DNA from: Tomocerus qinae
Taxonomy: Eukaryota; Arthropoda; Collembola; Entomobryomorpha; Tomoceridae
Length of the DNA: 64,000 nt
Direction of reading: 5' to 3'
Assembly (NCBI GenBank): GCA_020055645.1
Contig: CM034548.1
Location: forward strand, 50,212,296-50,276,295
Both the position numbers and the translations under genes were made by a program. Of this stretch, positions 1 through 11,831 are shown piece by piece. Position 1 is the stretch's first letter; each line of letters begins with the position of its first letter. Under the pieces are notes generated by a model, which was not told the origin of the DNA, searched no databases, and worked only from the letters and a program-made list of their open reading frames with translations.

Positions 1-504
1 TGGTTCACCCCTTAGCTTGGTACACTAGTATCTTTTTTTCATGCAACAGAAATCCCCTACTTTATAGTCTTGTATTTAAATGTATTTACATGGTGCATTT
101 CACAACCATAAAGTCCAGTTTTGCAGCTTTATTCAGTCTGTCCTGTCTTAATCCATTTACTAAATATGCGTTGATCCATTTAAAATTATATTATATTCAG
201 AATTTCGGAACCAATTTCTGGAATATATAAACATAGTACACAATAGTGTTATTTTACCTGTCAGTAGAACGTATATTGATACATTGTGAAGTATATACTT
301 ATTTCATGTAATAATAAACATGCTGGAAACTGATAGTGAAGCCTTTGATAGTGATAGTGAAACTTTATCTACACATTTTTATCAACACATTCATGAATAA
401 ATTTTTCCCTTGCCTATTACATAGATAGGTATGAACCTAAATCTTGCTATCAGACAGACACATATGTAAAATGTAAACGCACAGCCACACATACAAACCG
501 ACAG

Positions 505-735
505 AAACACAATCGATCAGACACGTATAAACAGACACACACTCGATCAGACACGTATAAACAGACACACACTCGATCAGACACGTATAAGCAGACACAC
601 ACTCGATCAGACACGTATAAACAGACACACACTCGATCAGACACGTATAAACAGAAACACGCTCGATCAGACACGTATAAACTGACACACACTCGATCAG
701 ACACGTATAAACAGACATACATTCGATCAAACACG
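505..735 (-). repeat. 30-bp minisatellite in left foldback arm
   Basis: About eight tandem units of 30 bp, each with the core cgatcagacacgtataaac. Because 30 is a multiple of three, open frames run through it without being genes. The mirror copy lies at 4228-4458. Confidence 0.9.
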
Positions 736-1284
736 TACAAGCAGACATACACTCAAACAGAAACACACTCACGCAAACATACACTCACGAACTGACAGAA
801 ACATATACAAACAAATAAGACATACATACAAACGAACGGACAATCATGTATGCAAACGGAAAGACACACCTGCTATCAGACGGACACATATGTAAAATGT
901 AAACACACAGCCACACATGCAAACCGACAGAAACTCACTCAAACAGACGCACACTCAATCAGACACGTAAAAACTGACACACTCAAACAGACAAGCATAA
1001 CAAAATAACAAGCATTTCTGTTGTTTAAGATAGTTGGACAAGGTTTCCTTTACAATCTCATAATATATTGCATCATAAAATGGGGACAATGCTAAAAACA
1101 TTTTAGAAACAAGATACAGCGCAACAAATAATTGAAGTACAAGATACATGATATCTCAAATTTAATTTATAATACTAAAATATTCAAACCAATATATAGT
1201 ACAGTTAATTCTTTTTACCAATATTATAATATTCTTCAATCAAAGTGGTTAATAATTTTACAATAACTGAATACAGTATACATC

Positions 1285-1600
1285 CTCATTAATTTAAAAC
1301 ATTTGGATTTAGATATTCTCTTTAATCTAAAACATTTTGTATTAGATATCCACATTCATTCAATACAATGTGAATTAAACACCCGAATTAATTTAATACA
1401 ATGTGAATTAAACATTCGAATTAATTTAATACAGATAAAATTAAGCATCCGCGTTAATTTAATACAGATTGTATTAAACAACCATACTATACAATTTGAA
1501 TTAAACATCTATATTTGTATTACAAAGTTGCAAATGATCATCTGTGTTAGTCTGGCAAGTTTGTATTAATCATCTACATTAATATAACAAAGTTTGTATT
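1285..1600. repeat. Degenerate tandem repeat, left part of foldback loop
   Basis: Repeated AT-rich units of about 30-33 bp built on aattaatttaatacaatgtg and similar. Together with the array at 2620-3250 it appears to be one loop array split by the 1000-bp palindrome inserted at 1605-2604. Confidence 0.6.
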
Positions 1601-1604
1601 ATTA

Positions 1605-2604
1605 GTAGTTCGCTTTAACATCTACCACAATGGATACAATGGAAACAATGAAACACCATCGCTAATTGGATATTTTGTATTGTGTTGCTAATTGCTTTTT
1701 AATTGCCTTTCCTCGACGCTCGGCGAAGCGAATGCAGTAGTGAATGTGTTGTAGACAGCAGCTCGATGGCGGGGGCAATAAAACTGGCGAAGTTGTATCT
1801 TCAATATACCGAACGGAGATTATAATACACAATCTCACACACAAAGTACCAAATAGTAATAAATAACATATTAAGAAGCTTACCACGCATGCCTGCATAG
1901 TAACCACAACCACATAGACCTTGCTAAATGCATGTTAAATAATGTTTTACATCTGGCTTTATTCCTCCCGAAGGATAAGTCCGATTTTTATGGGACTTAA
2001 ATATTTGGAATCCTGGAGTATCGAGGAACACACGAGGGTTGCTGGATTTTTTATATCGTTGCTTTAAATGGTGCAAAAAGTGAACATTCTATAAAAACGA
2101 AAGCTGGTCCACTTTTTTTGGAATTTGACATTTTTTAAACATTTAAAACAGTGGTATCAAAAATCCAGCAACACTCGAGTGTTTCTCGATAGTTCAGGAT
2201 TCCAAATATTTAAGTTCCATAAAATCGGACTTATCCTTCGGGAGGAATAAAGCCAGATGTAAAACATTATTTAACATGCATTTAGCAAGGTCTATGTGGT
2301 TGTGGTTACTATGCAGGCATGCGTGGTAAGCTTCTTAATACGTTATTTATTACTATTTGGTACTTTGTGTGTGAGATTGTGTATTGTAATCTCCGTTCGG
2401 TATATTGAAGATACAACTTCGCCAGTTTTATTACCCCCGCCATCGAGCTGCTGTCTACAACACATTCACTACTGCATTCGCTTCGCCGAGCGTCGAGGAA
2501 AGGCAATTAAAAAGCAATTAGCAACACAATACAAAATATCCAATTAGCGATGGTGTTTCATTGTTTCCATTGTATCTATTGTGGTAGATGTTAAAGCGAA
2601 CTAC
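1605..2604. mobile_element. Nested 1000-bp palindromic element with TTA duplication
   Basis: The left arm, starting gtagttcgctttaacatc, is mirrored at the right end (gatgttaaagcgaactac). The arms of roughly 470 bp are near-identical and meet around 2104. The flanks read TTA at 1602-1604 and 2605-2607, a 3-bp duplication as in PIF/Harbinger-type elements (inference). The 83-residue ORFs on opposite strands in the two arms are mirror images of one sequence and have no recognisable domain; no transposase is visible. Confidence 0.75.
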
Positions 2605-2619
2605 TTATAAATACCTGCA

Positions 2620-3250
2620 TTTGTATAACCAAGTTTGTATTAAACATCTGCATTTGTATTACAATTTTTTATTGAACATCTGCATTTGTATTACAATTTT
2701 TATTGAACATCTGCATTTGTATTACAATTTTTATTGAACATCTGCTTTTTTATTACAATTTTTTATTTAACATCTGCATTTGTATTACAATTTTTTATTG
2801 AACATCTGCATTTGTATTACAATTTTTTATTGAACATCTGCATTTGTATTACAATTTTTTATTGAACATCTGCATTTGTATAACAAAGATTGTATTAAAC
2901 ATCTGTATTTGTATTACAAAATTTGTATGAAACATTCCCTCAGTTAGATATCCGCATTCATTTCAAACATTGTGTATTTACATAATCGAGTTTAACTTTT
3001 AAAATTTGTGCAACAGTTTGTATTGATACATCCGAGTTTTATCTACATATTTCAAAACTTCGAATTAATAATACAAATTGTTTTGAAACACCCGAGTTTT
3101 ATCTACATATTTCAAAACTTCGAATTAATAATACAAATTGTTTTGAAACACCCGAGTTTAAATTTATATCATAATTTCTGCATAGATGTAATACAGTTTG
3201 TATTGATTCAATCGAGTTTAATAAAATTGATGTTAAAGCTTCCGCATTAG
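2620..3250. repeat. Tandem repeat, right part of foldback loop
   Basis: About ten units of 31-33 bp with the core catctgcatttgtattaca, followed from about 3008 by longer units of about 67 bp repeated twice (atttcaaaacttcgaattaa). It is in the same loop as the array at 1285-1600. Confidence 0.75.
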
Positions 3251-3265
3251 TTCAATACATTTTGG

Positions 3266-3900
3266 ATTGATAAACGGAGTTAAACATTGGTATTTATATT
3301 TGTCCATATTTGTCTGTATCTTTATGTTTTTTCCATATTTTGTGATTGTATGTATTTTGTGTGTTTGTCCATTTTTTTGTGAGTTTATCCATATGTTTGA
3401 TTGTTTGGTTGTATTTTTGTGTGTTGTTTTTCAGTGTTTGTCCGAGTTTTTGTGTTTCTTTGTATTTTGTGTGGTTTTCCATTTTTTTGTATTTTCCGTA
3501 TTTTTAAGTGTTGTCCATATTTATGTCAGTTTTGTACTTATTTTGTGTGTTTGTCCATATGATTGTGTGGTTTGTAAATATTTTTGTGGGTTTGTCCGCA
3601 TGTTTGTGTGTATTGTACGTATGCTTGAGTGTTTATCCGTATGTTTGTGTGTTTTGTACGTATTTTTGTGTCTGACCTTATTTTTGCATGTTTGTCTATA
3701 TTCTTTTATGTCTGACCGTATTTATATATGTCTGGACGTATTTTCATGATTATCCACATTTATGTGTTTGCCTGTATTTGTCTTAGTTTATGTTTTTGAG
3801 TGTTTGTTGATATTTTTTGTGAGTTTGTCCGTATTTTTTGTATGTCTGAGTATATTTTTGTAGGTCTGCCCGTTTGTATGTGAGTTTGTTTGTTCGTTGT
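3266..3900. repeat. T/G-rich degenerate repeat
   Basis: Irregular repetition of tttgtgtgtttgtccatat-like words. The long ORF here (160 residues, F/V/C-rich) is a by-product of the composition and not a gene. Confidence 0.6.
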
Positions 3901-4227
3901 ACATCTGTTAGTTTAAATCTGTCTCTCTGTTAGTGTCTGTCTGTTTGCGTGAGTGTGTGTCTGTTTGTACGTGTCTGTTTGAGTGTGTCAGTTTTTACGT
4001 GTCTGATTGAGTGTGCGTCTGTTTGAGTGAGTTTCTGTCGGTTTGCATGTGTGGCTGTGTGTTTACATTTTACATATGTGTCCGTCTGATAGCAGGTGTG
4101 TCTTTCCGTTTGCATACATGATTGTCCGTTCGTTTGTATGTATGTCTTATTTGTTTGTATATGTTTCTGTCAGTTCGTGAGTGTATGTTTGCGTGAGTGT
4201 GTTTCTGTTTGAGTGTATGTCTGCTTG

Positions 4228-4458
4228 TACGTGTTTGATCGAATGTATGTCTGTTTATACGTGTCTGATCGAGTGTGTGTCAGTTTATACGTGTCTGATC
4301 GAGCGTGTTTCTGTTTATACGTGTCTGATCGAGTGTGTGTCTGTTTATACGTGTCTGATCGAGTGTGTGTCTGCTTATACGTGTCTGATCGAGTGTGTGT
4401 CTGTTTATACGTGTCTGATCGAGTGTGTGTCTGTTTATACGTGTCTGATCGATTGTGT
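4228..4458 (+). repeat. 30-bp minisatellite in right foldback arm
   Basis: Mirror image of the array at 505-735. Units have the core gtttatacgtgtctgatcg. Unit-by-unit variants, such as the one reading cagtttatac, appear in the same order on both arms, so the arms have been homogenised or were copied together. Confidence 0.9.
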
Positions 4459-4930
4459 TTCTGTCGGTTTGTATGTGTGGCTGTGCGTTTACATTTTACA
4501 TATGTGTCTGTCTGATAGCAAGATTTAGGTTCATACCTATCTATGTAATAGGCAAGGGAAAAATTTATTCATGAATGTGTTGATAAAAATGTGTAGATAA
4601 AGTTTCACTATCACTATCAAAGGCTTCACTATCAGTTTCCAGCATGTTTATTATTACATGAAATAAGTATATACTTCACAATGTATCAATATACGTTCTA
4701 CTGACAGGTAAAATAACACTATTGTGTACTATGTTTATATATTCCAGAAATTGGTTCCGAAATTCTGAATATAATATAATTTTAAATGGATCAACGCATA
4801 TTTAGTAAATGGATTAAGACAGGACAGACTGAATAAAGCTGCAAAACTGGACTTTATGGTTGTGAAATGCACCATGTAAATACATTTAAATACAAGACTA
4901 TAAAGTAGGGGATTTCTGTTGCATGAAAAA

Positions 4931-5175
4931 GATACTAGTGTACCAAGCTAAGGGGTGAACCATGGACTGGAGAAATTCAGCAGGTTGCCCATCACAGTAA
5001 TATAAACAATTCCGGAGAATCATGGGTAGTTCCCTTAAATTATTATATGAATTTTATAATACAATATTTTAAATATACTTTAATCTTCTACTCTACTGGA
5101 TTGGAAAACTAGCTACAGCTCCAACTGTCTGATCAAACGTAGCATCAAGTACAGGGAAACAATGAAATACACCAT
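4931..5175 (-). repeat. Dispersed repeat copy C (minus)
   Basis: Read on the minus strand, this matches the 3' half of the copies at 11832-12266 and 14763-15250. All three share words such as ttactgtgatgggyr, cctgctgaatttctc, gctgtagctar and the end ccccttagctkggtwcactagtat. Its end overlaps the outermost 32 bp of the foldback arm. Confidence 0.65.
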
Positions 5176-7789
5176 TTTTTAAAAATAAACCCCAAAAATT
5201 ATCGAGAATCTCCCATTTAAAAAAAGTTCTACAAAAAATGTGTGCCAACTGACACAAGCAGTCAATGGGATAGTAAAATGTACCATCAGCTCTACTAAAA
5301 AATGTTAATTAATTTTTTCGATATTGCAGAACGATATATATATACGTACATTATAATCATTAAGAATTCGAAATGTATTACGACTCAATTCAACCATGCT
5401 TTTCTCTATGTCAACGCTCGTGCAGTAAATTTGCCTTGCGAATTTCCATTGTGCCATAGCTTGTACAGCAGTACAGTAATTCGATCCCATGGTTACGGAT
5501 TACTGTCCCATAGGACAGTGCATTAGAACATTACATGAGTGCAAATGTGTACCAAGGTGATATCGTGACCAATTCAGCCTTTTTGTGCAGCAGCCTGTTT
5601 TAAGTCTGCGTCTGGGTGTATTCAGTTAACTTTTAACTGGGCATATACTAAGATTAAGCCTGAAATAGCTGAATATGCCCAAAGTCTTTGTTATATTTGT
5701 TTGATGCCATCTTTCATAATTTAATCATTATTATTGGCTAGTTAACAGCCAATGAAAACGAGTGATATGAATAAGGTCTACCTTAAGCTTTTACTTGATG
5801 TTTTTGAAGTAAAAGGTTTCTTTGGTGTGAATAAAAATATTAGCAATTACTTATGCTTAATCTTAGATTAAAACTATTTGTTAAACTTCATGAAGCATTT
5901 GCTACCATTAGAAGTAAATACTACATTTTGGTATGAATAATATCTAGTATTTACTTCTAATTTGAGTAGTTACTTCAAAAATTTGAACTTCACCTTTTGC
6001 TTCCCCGCGCTAAAGAGTAGGATTCAAGATTAATTTTCTAAAGTGAAGCATGGATAACTCTGACCGATTACTTATAACCATGACCACGAGGATGCATTTG
6101 TCAATTAAAGAGTATAGATGCGATTCTTTGTTGGTCTCTGATTGGCTGAGCCATAGTAACCAAATTATGTTCTTAAAAAATTGCGAAGTAAATACTACAA
6201 ATGCAAAGTAAATGCTTGGTAGGAAAAGTATTTTTTGTTCATTCGATTTAAAGCAATTGCTTTTGCTTCTACCTTTTACTTCAAGTCAAGTTATTTATAC
6301 TTTTTACTTGGTAGTAAATACTTATTCTTATTCATACCAATCAATGACTAAATCATGACCACCTCTGGTGGATTGGAGTTTGAGAACAGGCGCCAATTCG
6401 TGGTACAATAGTTTGGCGGTATAGGCATTCAAATTTGCCTTCATAGACTTTCAAAAAATGCTTTTTTCTGCTATGAATACTTACTGTGGAGCCAAACCGT
6501 GGAATTAGACTATTATTAATGGGTTAAACTGGAAGAATAATAATATAGAAATTAAGGGTGACTAACAGTGGAGGCTTAGCTCCTCTTACAAGTAGATCAA
6601 TGCTAGCAAAAGCAAAGCTAACTGCACTATACTAAAAATTAAATCCGTCCCTGGTATAAAGTAGTCCCTTTGGCACTCAAAATTCCGCCAACACAAAATG
6701 ACATTTACCTTCGCACACAAACAACAGATTAGATAGCTGACAATTTATACTTTTATAACATCCGGATATATTTTCAAATGGATCAAAAATCTGTAAGAAA
6801 GACGGAACTAGGACAAAAAACAAATATCTAGTTGTTTTGAGTGTGCACTGTAACCTGTAACTCTAGTTCCATAACTGTTTTGTGTACTCTGCCACTCTAG
6901 ATTTGTGGGTCGTTCTCTGATGGTTTTGCTTATACATTTTTTCAAATTACAGACCTTCAGAATAGTGGACATAAATCAAAAAATAATCCACCGATTTCAT
7001 TTCGGTAAATTTTGTGTTGATCCTCCAGGATTTGTCTGGAACATGCGTCTCTCAGATTTTTAAATTATTTGATTGTAATAAAAATACATCACAATATTGT
7101 CGCAGAAAATTTCCACGCCCTTTTTCTATTAAAAAATTTTTTTGAAACGCTAATTATGACCCATTTGGTTTGTTTTTGAAAATTCGGAGGGCCACAAGTT
7201 CCAGGGAAATGTTCAATCTTTCCAACAATAGTCACCAAAATCTTGTAGGTGCAATTACTGCAGATATTTTCACTTTCCTGAGATAGGAAATTAACATTAC
7301 TGATAGTCAACCTTAAAGCTTCAGAATGAAACAGAGCCCTCTAACTGTAAGAGATTTAACTACCGTGTTAAAGTAAGGCAACGGACCTGGAACAACAGCG
7401 TCTTCTGTAGATAAGTCATAGATTTGGATAGATTGGACATCTCCATTCATTTAATGTAAAATTGCATTTTTATGACCTGCGAAGGAGACTTAAGAGTGAA
7501 TTGGGTAAAAGGCGGACAATTTAAAAGCTCAATTGATTTGTTTGACAACATTGAGAATATTGAGATTGTCATATTGTATTAGGCAAGCGGTATTTTTTGT
7601 ATTTGCCTCAGTTTATCCAAATTCCAAATGTAAACAAAAGTTCAATCATGTGACCGTATATCGCATCTAGATCTACAGTGTGTAGTCATATAATCTAAGA
7701 GATAAGTTAATTCAACTACGTCAAACTACATGGACAATTGCTGTTCTATTAGTCCATAAGATTTAACTATACTTTCCAGTGGGTTGAGC
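5176..7789. other. AT-rich stretch, no gene seen
   Basis: Short ORFs only, none with a recognisable domain or paired splice sites. From about 5760 to 6345 words like aagtaaatacttattc and its complement recur, with ggtatgaataa near 5930 and ttattcataccaa near 6335. This suggests an old inverted-repeat element, not delimited. Confidence 0.4.
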
Positions 7790-7974
7790 CAAACTAAGAA
7801 TGAACTCGATGCGACAAAAACAGCCGTTTTACAGTTATTTTTTCTGAGTACTATATTCATTATCACTATGACTACTAATGCTTGTGTTGGCGAATGGGGA
7901 ATAATAAATTACAGCACCCAGAAAACTAACCGTAAGACAGCTGTTTTTGTCAAATCGAGTTCATTCTTATTTTG
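7790..7974. mobile_element. Hairpin MITE, about 185 bp
   Basis: The end at 7790 (caaactaagaatgaactcga) is mirrored at 7974 (tcgagttcattcttattttg). The inverted match continues through acaaaaacagc for about 45 bp with a few mismatches. There is no coding capacity, and no target duplication could be fixed. Confidence 0.65.
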
Positions 7975-9212
7975 ACTCTTCTGTGCAGTGTACAAAACAA
8001 GGTATCGAAAAAACCGGGTTTTTAGGAAAAAACCCTCGACCCCGGATTTTTTTGGGTTTAAGGGTTTTTATATAACTATAGGCATAAATACAAGCATATA
8101 CTATAGTATATATAGGAAAACCACAGCTGACAAAAACAACAACCATGTAATCCTAAAACTACGATTATTTGCGTCTATAAAATCAAAAATTAAGGCATAA
8201 AAAATTAATTTTTAACATATTTTAGCACAGTTAATAGTATTTTTTGTGAGCACCTATATTAATTATTATACTGTTTGATAACAACTAGTGAAAACGATGC
8301 ATTATTATATTTTACTGATTACATTGACTTTAAGAATTTCCTTCATTAATGTGGAGCTTAAAGTAGTACAGTAATAAATATGGAAGTGATTAATTCAGTA
8401 TAATTAATGTTTCCACGTATATGTACCCCTAAGCATTCATTTGCGATTCTGAAGTAAAAGTTAATTATATTAAACAAATATCTTCGTAGCGATTAAAATA
8501 TACATAAAACAAATAATATATAGACATCACGATCGTGATTGTGATGCCTATATATTTATGTGATTCACGACACAGAATTACTGCAAGTATTAAAGCTAAT
8601 TATCTTGTTTCCACCTGATTATACATTTGTTTACATTTTTGAATAGAAATCTGACAAAATTAGTGTGTTTTGCTTATATAGAAGGAGTTTTAGTGCACAT
8701 TATTGTATGTTTTGTAAAAAACCCAATAAATCTCGGGTTTTTTAAGTGAAGCGGGGTGGGTTTTTTTGCCAAAAACCCCCAACCCATAAAAAACCTGACC
8801 CACAACCCTGTTACAAAATACCGTTTACCACTTACCATTGGTAAGTGGGTTTCAATGGTTTTTAAAGTTAAATACCACCACCTAAAAAAGTAGTGGTAAG
8901 TAGTATAAATGGTAAAAAATAGTTTCATTTAAGTTTCGTGTTTGAAATAGCTTAGCAGCTGATAATTGTTGTCATAAATTGATAAGTGTTCATCGATCAG
9001 AGTTAGATGCAACCGATGGGGGCACTAATCGCCATTATTTGCCGATTGAGAAACTCATTGCAATTAAATTGGCACATTATATCAATTTTAAATTGGCGAT
9101 ACTAAATGCAATCTTGGTTTTAATAGCATTTTTTATAACTTTTGGTGAACAAGCGAATGAATAGGATTAAATTGATTAATTAAGGGGTTAATTGGAAACA
9201 TTTGAAATAAAT
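7975..9212. other. AT-rich stretch with two aaaaaccc-rich patches
   Basis: 8008-8066 and 8706-8812 are rich in gggttttt/aaaaaccc words in opposite orientation. A short inverted repeat (catcacgatcgtgattgtgatg) lies near 8525. No gene is supported. Confidence 0.4.
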
Positions 9213-9500
9213 AAATGCATGTGCCTGAGTACATAGGGATAATGCATGTGCCTGAGAACATAGGGATAATGCATGTGCCTGAGAACATAGGGATAATGCA
9301 TGCGACTGAATACATAGAGATAATGCATGTGCCTGAGTACATAGGGACAAACACAGGCAAGCTTCAGCTGCATCCATGCATAAGAAAGGGACATGTGTGG
9401 CTGAGAATGAAGGGAGAAGGCATGCAGTGCATTAGAACATAGGGAAAAATGCATGTGGGCCGGAGTACATAGGGACAAATACATGTGGGCCTGAGTACAT
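9213..9500. repeat. 27-bp minisatellite
   Basis: About five clear tandem units with the core catgtgcctgagaacatag, degenerating to about 9500. The period is a multiple of three and keeps frames open on both strands, which explains the four overlapping ORFs here. Confidence 0.85.
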
Positions 9501-9731
9501 ATACCTATCCATGTATAAGGAGTAGGGGCATACCTGTCCATACTAGGGCTCTTCCCCCCCACTCCCTTACTACTCATGTCAACGCCGAGACAAACCAAGT
9601 AGAAGTAGACGCAAAGTCTACGTGGTTGCGTTATGGTGGTGAATACATTCCACTCTCTAAAACCAAGGAGTCAACCATAGATGATTATAGTCTAGCCCTA
9701 TCCCGTAAAGCCTCCTCTGTAGCTTCTTCTG

Positions 9732-10250
9732 ATGCAGTCAGACTCTCATACGGTGGCTAAAATAAACCAAGACTCATACACTAAGTTATGGTGTCAACAA
9801 TTAAAAGTCCCACTGATCGATTCTTTACAATTGTTTCAGTTTCCTTTCGGAAAGGTTCAAATGTACATCACGAATCGGGCCACATTTTCAGCAGTAAATC
9901 CAAAGTTCTTAGATAAACTTAAGAAAATAAATCACGCTTTCACTACAGTTGATAAACCAGTGCCTGTGAAATATAGCTTAGCTTGGTTAGGTACGCCGTC
10001 ATCCGAAGACATAGTCACTGTTAAGTCAGGAGCTAGTTTTGCAATTCCTTTGGATAATGTTAACATCACAGCAAACTTTCTAATCGTTCAAAGGTTACCA
10101 TACGATTTAGTTATTGGATCCGACGTCATAGACTTCTATAAAATTACTGTCAATCCAAAGAACGAGAAAGTCAAAGTCAACTGCCCTAAATACCTATCTC
10201 AAACAAATCCGTCAATTGTTGCAGATTATAGTTCAGATTCTGCCGATTAA
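9732..10250 (+). CDS. Retropepsin-like retroelement ORF, catalytic site lost
   Basis: A 172-residue ORF. The middle and C-terminal part resembles the aspartic-protease region of LTR-retrotransposon Gag-Pol proteins. Around residue 48 the strand-loop reads MYITNRATFSAV, where the family carries a catalytic D-T/S-G followed by A-T/S. Around residue 135 LPYDLVIGSDVIDFY matches the second signature (LPYDVILGxDxL). The D-T-G position reads T-N-R, so it should be proteolytically inactive. The preceding frame (about 9585-9760) may be the upstream part of the same polyprotein, shifted. No reverse transcriptase or LTRs are seen, so it is a fragment or a domesticated derivative. Confidence 0.5.
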   Translation: MQSDSHTVAKINQDSYTKLWCQQLKVPLIDSLQLFQFPFGKVQMYITNRATFSAVNPKFLDKLKKINHAFTTVDKPVPVKYSLAWLGTPSSEDIVTVKSGASFAIPLDNVNITANFLIVQRLPYDLVIGSDVIDFYKITVNPKNEKVKVNCPKYLSQTNPSIVADYSSDSAD

Positions 10251-10356
10251 TTTCAGTCGTAAAATTGTTAATGTCCTTCCATAATGCTTCAGCTTGTTCC
10301 CATGCTTCTGCAATAGCCTACGTTACCATTTAGATTACTAGCTTATAGCGTTTCAT

Positions 10357-10704
10357 TTGCAGATCATGGACGACAAAGAGCTTGGAGTTGGCCGTGCTCG
10401 TGAGATCCCTTCGTCTCCCAAAAGAGCTCGCCTGGACTCAATTCTAGCGACCCCTATCCCTAATCCAGTCACACGTAGTCCCAATCGCGAATTTAAATTC
10501 CGAGTTCCACTTCATATAGCCCCAATGCCCTGGAAATTATATTTCGAACGATTTCGTGCCCTCCCACCTGAGGCAGTTGAACAAATTCTGCATTCGTGGC
10601 GAGTATTAGAAACTCCTCCCCCCAGACCTAAGCCTTCATATCAAGTGCGATTAGAAAGGGAAGAGTTGAAGAGTTTATCTCGGAGAATGTTTCAATCGGA
10701 TTAG
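10357..10704 (+). CDS. Unrecognised 115-residue ORF next to protease-like ORF
   Basis: An open frame with coding-like composition, unlike the surrounding AT-rich DNA. It is proline- and arginine-rich (PSSPKRARLDS, ETPPPRPKPSYQ) with a short aromatic helix-like segment (MPWKLYFERFRALP). A polypyrimidine tract and tttgcag lie just before it, so it could start as an exon whose first in-frame Met is at about 10366. Its place about 100 bp after the retropepsin-like ORF suggests the same element or the same transcription unit. No function can be assigned. Confidence 0.4.
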   Translation: MQIMDDKELGVGRAREIPSSPKRARLDSILATPIPNPVTRSPNREFKFRVPLHIAPMPWKLYFERFRALPPEAVEQILHSWRVLETPPPRPKPSYQVRLEREELKSLSRRMFQSD

Positions 10705-11831
10705 TTATGTCGCTAATTGTCCCTCAACCTCCTTTCGACCTGGAATGTTTTTGATTTGTCTCATCGTTGATCTCTCATCTGGATCTCAACAATCCCAATT
10801 TGTAATTCCAATGATTTAAAGTGTGCATGTCTATCAAGTATGAATGTATAAGTTTATTTTATATTATTTCATTATTCTTTGCAATGTTTTGCTGTCCGAG
10901 TATCCATCCAATGACATGTACATTAATCATTAGTTTCAATATTATTTCATTTCAATTTGCATTGTATAAAATTCATTGCCATTTAGTTGTAAGCAAGTTA
11001 TGTCACAAATATTATTTTGTATTCATTAAGCAATTACACTCGCTTCAATGCTACAACAATGCCTGTACCCTACAACCATCTGTCAAATTTTGTACAGTCG
11101 ATATTTATTTGTCCCATTAAACAAATAGTATTTGGCCATTCATAAACAACATCCATATGCAGTCCCCCGGGACCTGCGCAATCAAGCGCGTAACCCCCCG
11201 ATGAAAGATCCGGGGAACGTAAGGGCATGACAGAATACAACTTAAATTGCATTCTACCTTTTCCCAGAATCCAGCAAGCAACACAGCTAATTTGCTTATC
11301 TCTGTTACTTGCTGGACAGAGTTCATTACCTCCAGCCCACGATTGGCCAGTACTACCTGTGCATGCCTAATTCATGCACATATACCCATAACATGACTAT
11401 ATGACACGTAGTAATTGTAATAGCATAAGAAAATCCCTGATTTTCTTATGCTTCTCCGATAAGATTCTTCCATCTTGTCGGGACTCTCTTTTCTGCTGTC
11501 AACGGACACACAGCTTTTCTGCCCCAGTGGCTTTATTCTTGTCCCTTTAACGAAAAATAATATTTCGACTAAAATAGTCAAGTTTGCTACGGACGCTAAA
11601 TGTACAGTCGTTCCAATTAAAAATAAAATAAAGTATATTCCAGTATAATAACCATAGTGTCATTATTCTCCTATGACATCATTCTGAGTGACGTGTACCA
11701 TTATACACATCATTCTGACAATAGTAATGCGCGTATTAAATAGCATTTCAAACTTCTAATCCAAATTGGTTCTGCTACATCGACAAACTTATTCAACATT
11801 ATTTAGTTGAGCTGGGTTTACTTTTTACTAC
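10705..11831. other. No gene seen; GC-richer patch near 11160
   Basis: Mostly AT-rich. 11160-11230 is GC-richer (cccccgggacctgcgc) and could be the untranslated tail or end of the element carrying the ORFs at 9.7-10.7 kb, but no terminal repeat was found. Confidence 0.35.

Larger units (their letters stand above)
1..4962. mobile_element. Giant foldback (long inverted-repeat) element with nested insertion
   Basis: Positions 1-993 are an almost exact reverse complement of 3971-4962. The outermost bases (tggttcaccccttag...) reappear inverted at 4948-4962. Each arm contains nine or so tandem 30-bp units, and the loop contains other tandem repeats plus a second palindrome. Long arms built of short tandem repeats are the hallmark of Foldback-type elements (family knowledge). 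No transposase ORF is seen; the 115- and 100-residue ORFs in both arms are translations of the 30-bp repeat. The left end coincides with the window edge, so the palindrome may continue leftward and the true terminus and target duplication are unknown. Confidence 0.8.

Noticed and set aside
1662..2547. Two identical 83-residue ORFs as a conserved gene pair
   Set aside because: They are mirror translations of the two arms of one palindrome, with no domain or regulatory context.
3267..3749. 160-residue hydrophobic ORF as a membrane protein
   Set aside because: F/V/C-rich translation of a T/G-rich degenerate repeat inside the foldback loop.
437..4528. 115- and 100-residue ORFs rich in YTCLIECVS or LYVSDRVCV
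   Set aside because: They arise from 30-bp tandem repeats whose length is a multiple of three.
8008..8812. gggttttt patches as telomeric repeats
   Set aside because: Irregular, few and in opposite orientation. They look like low-complexity or old hairpin ends.
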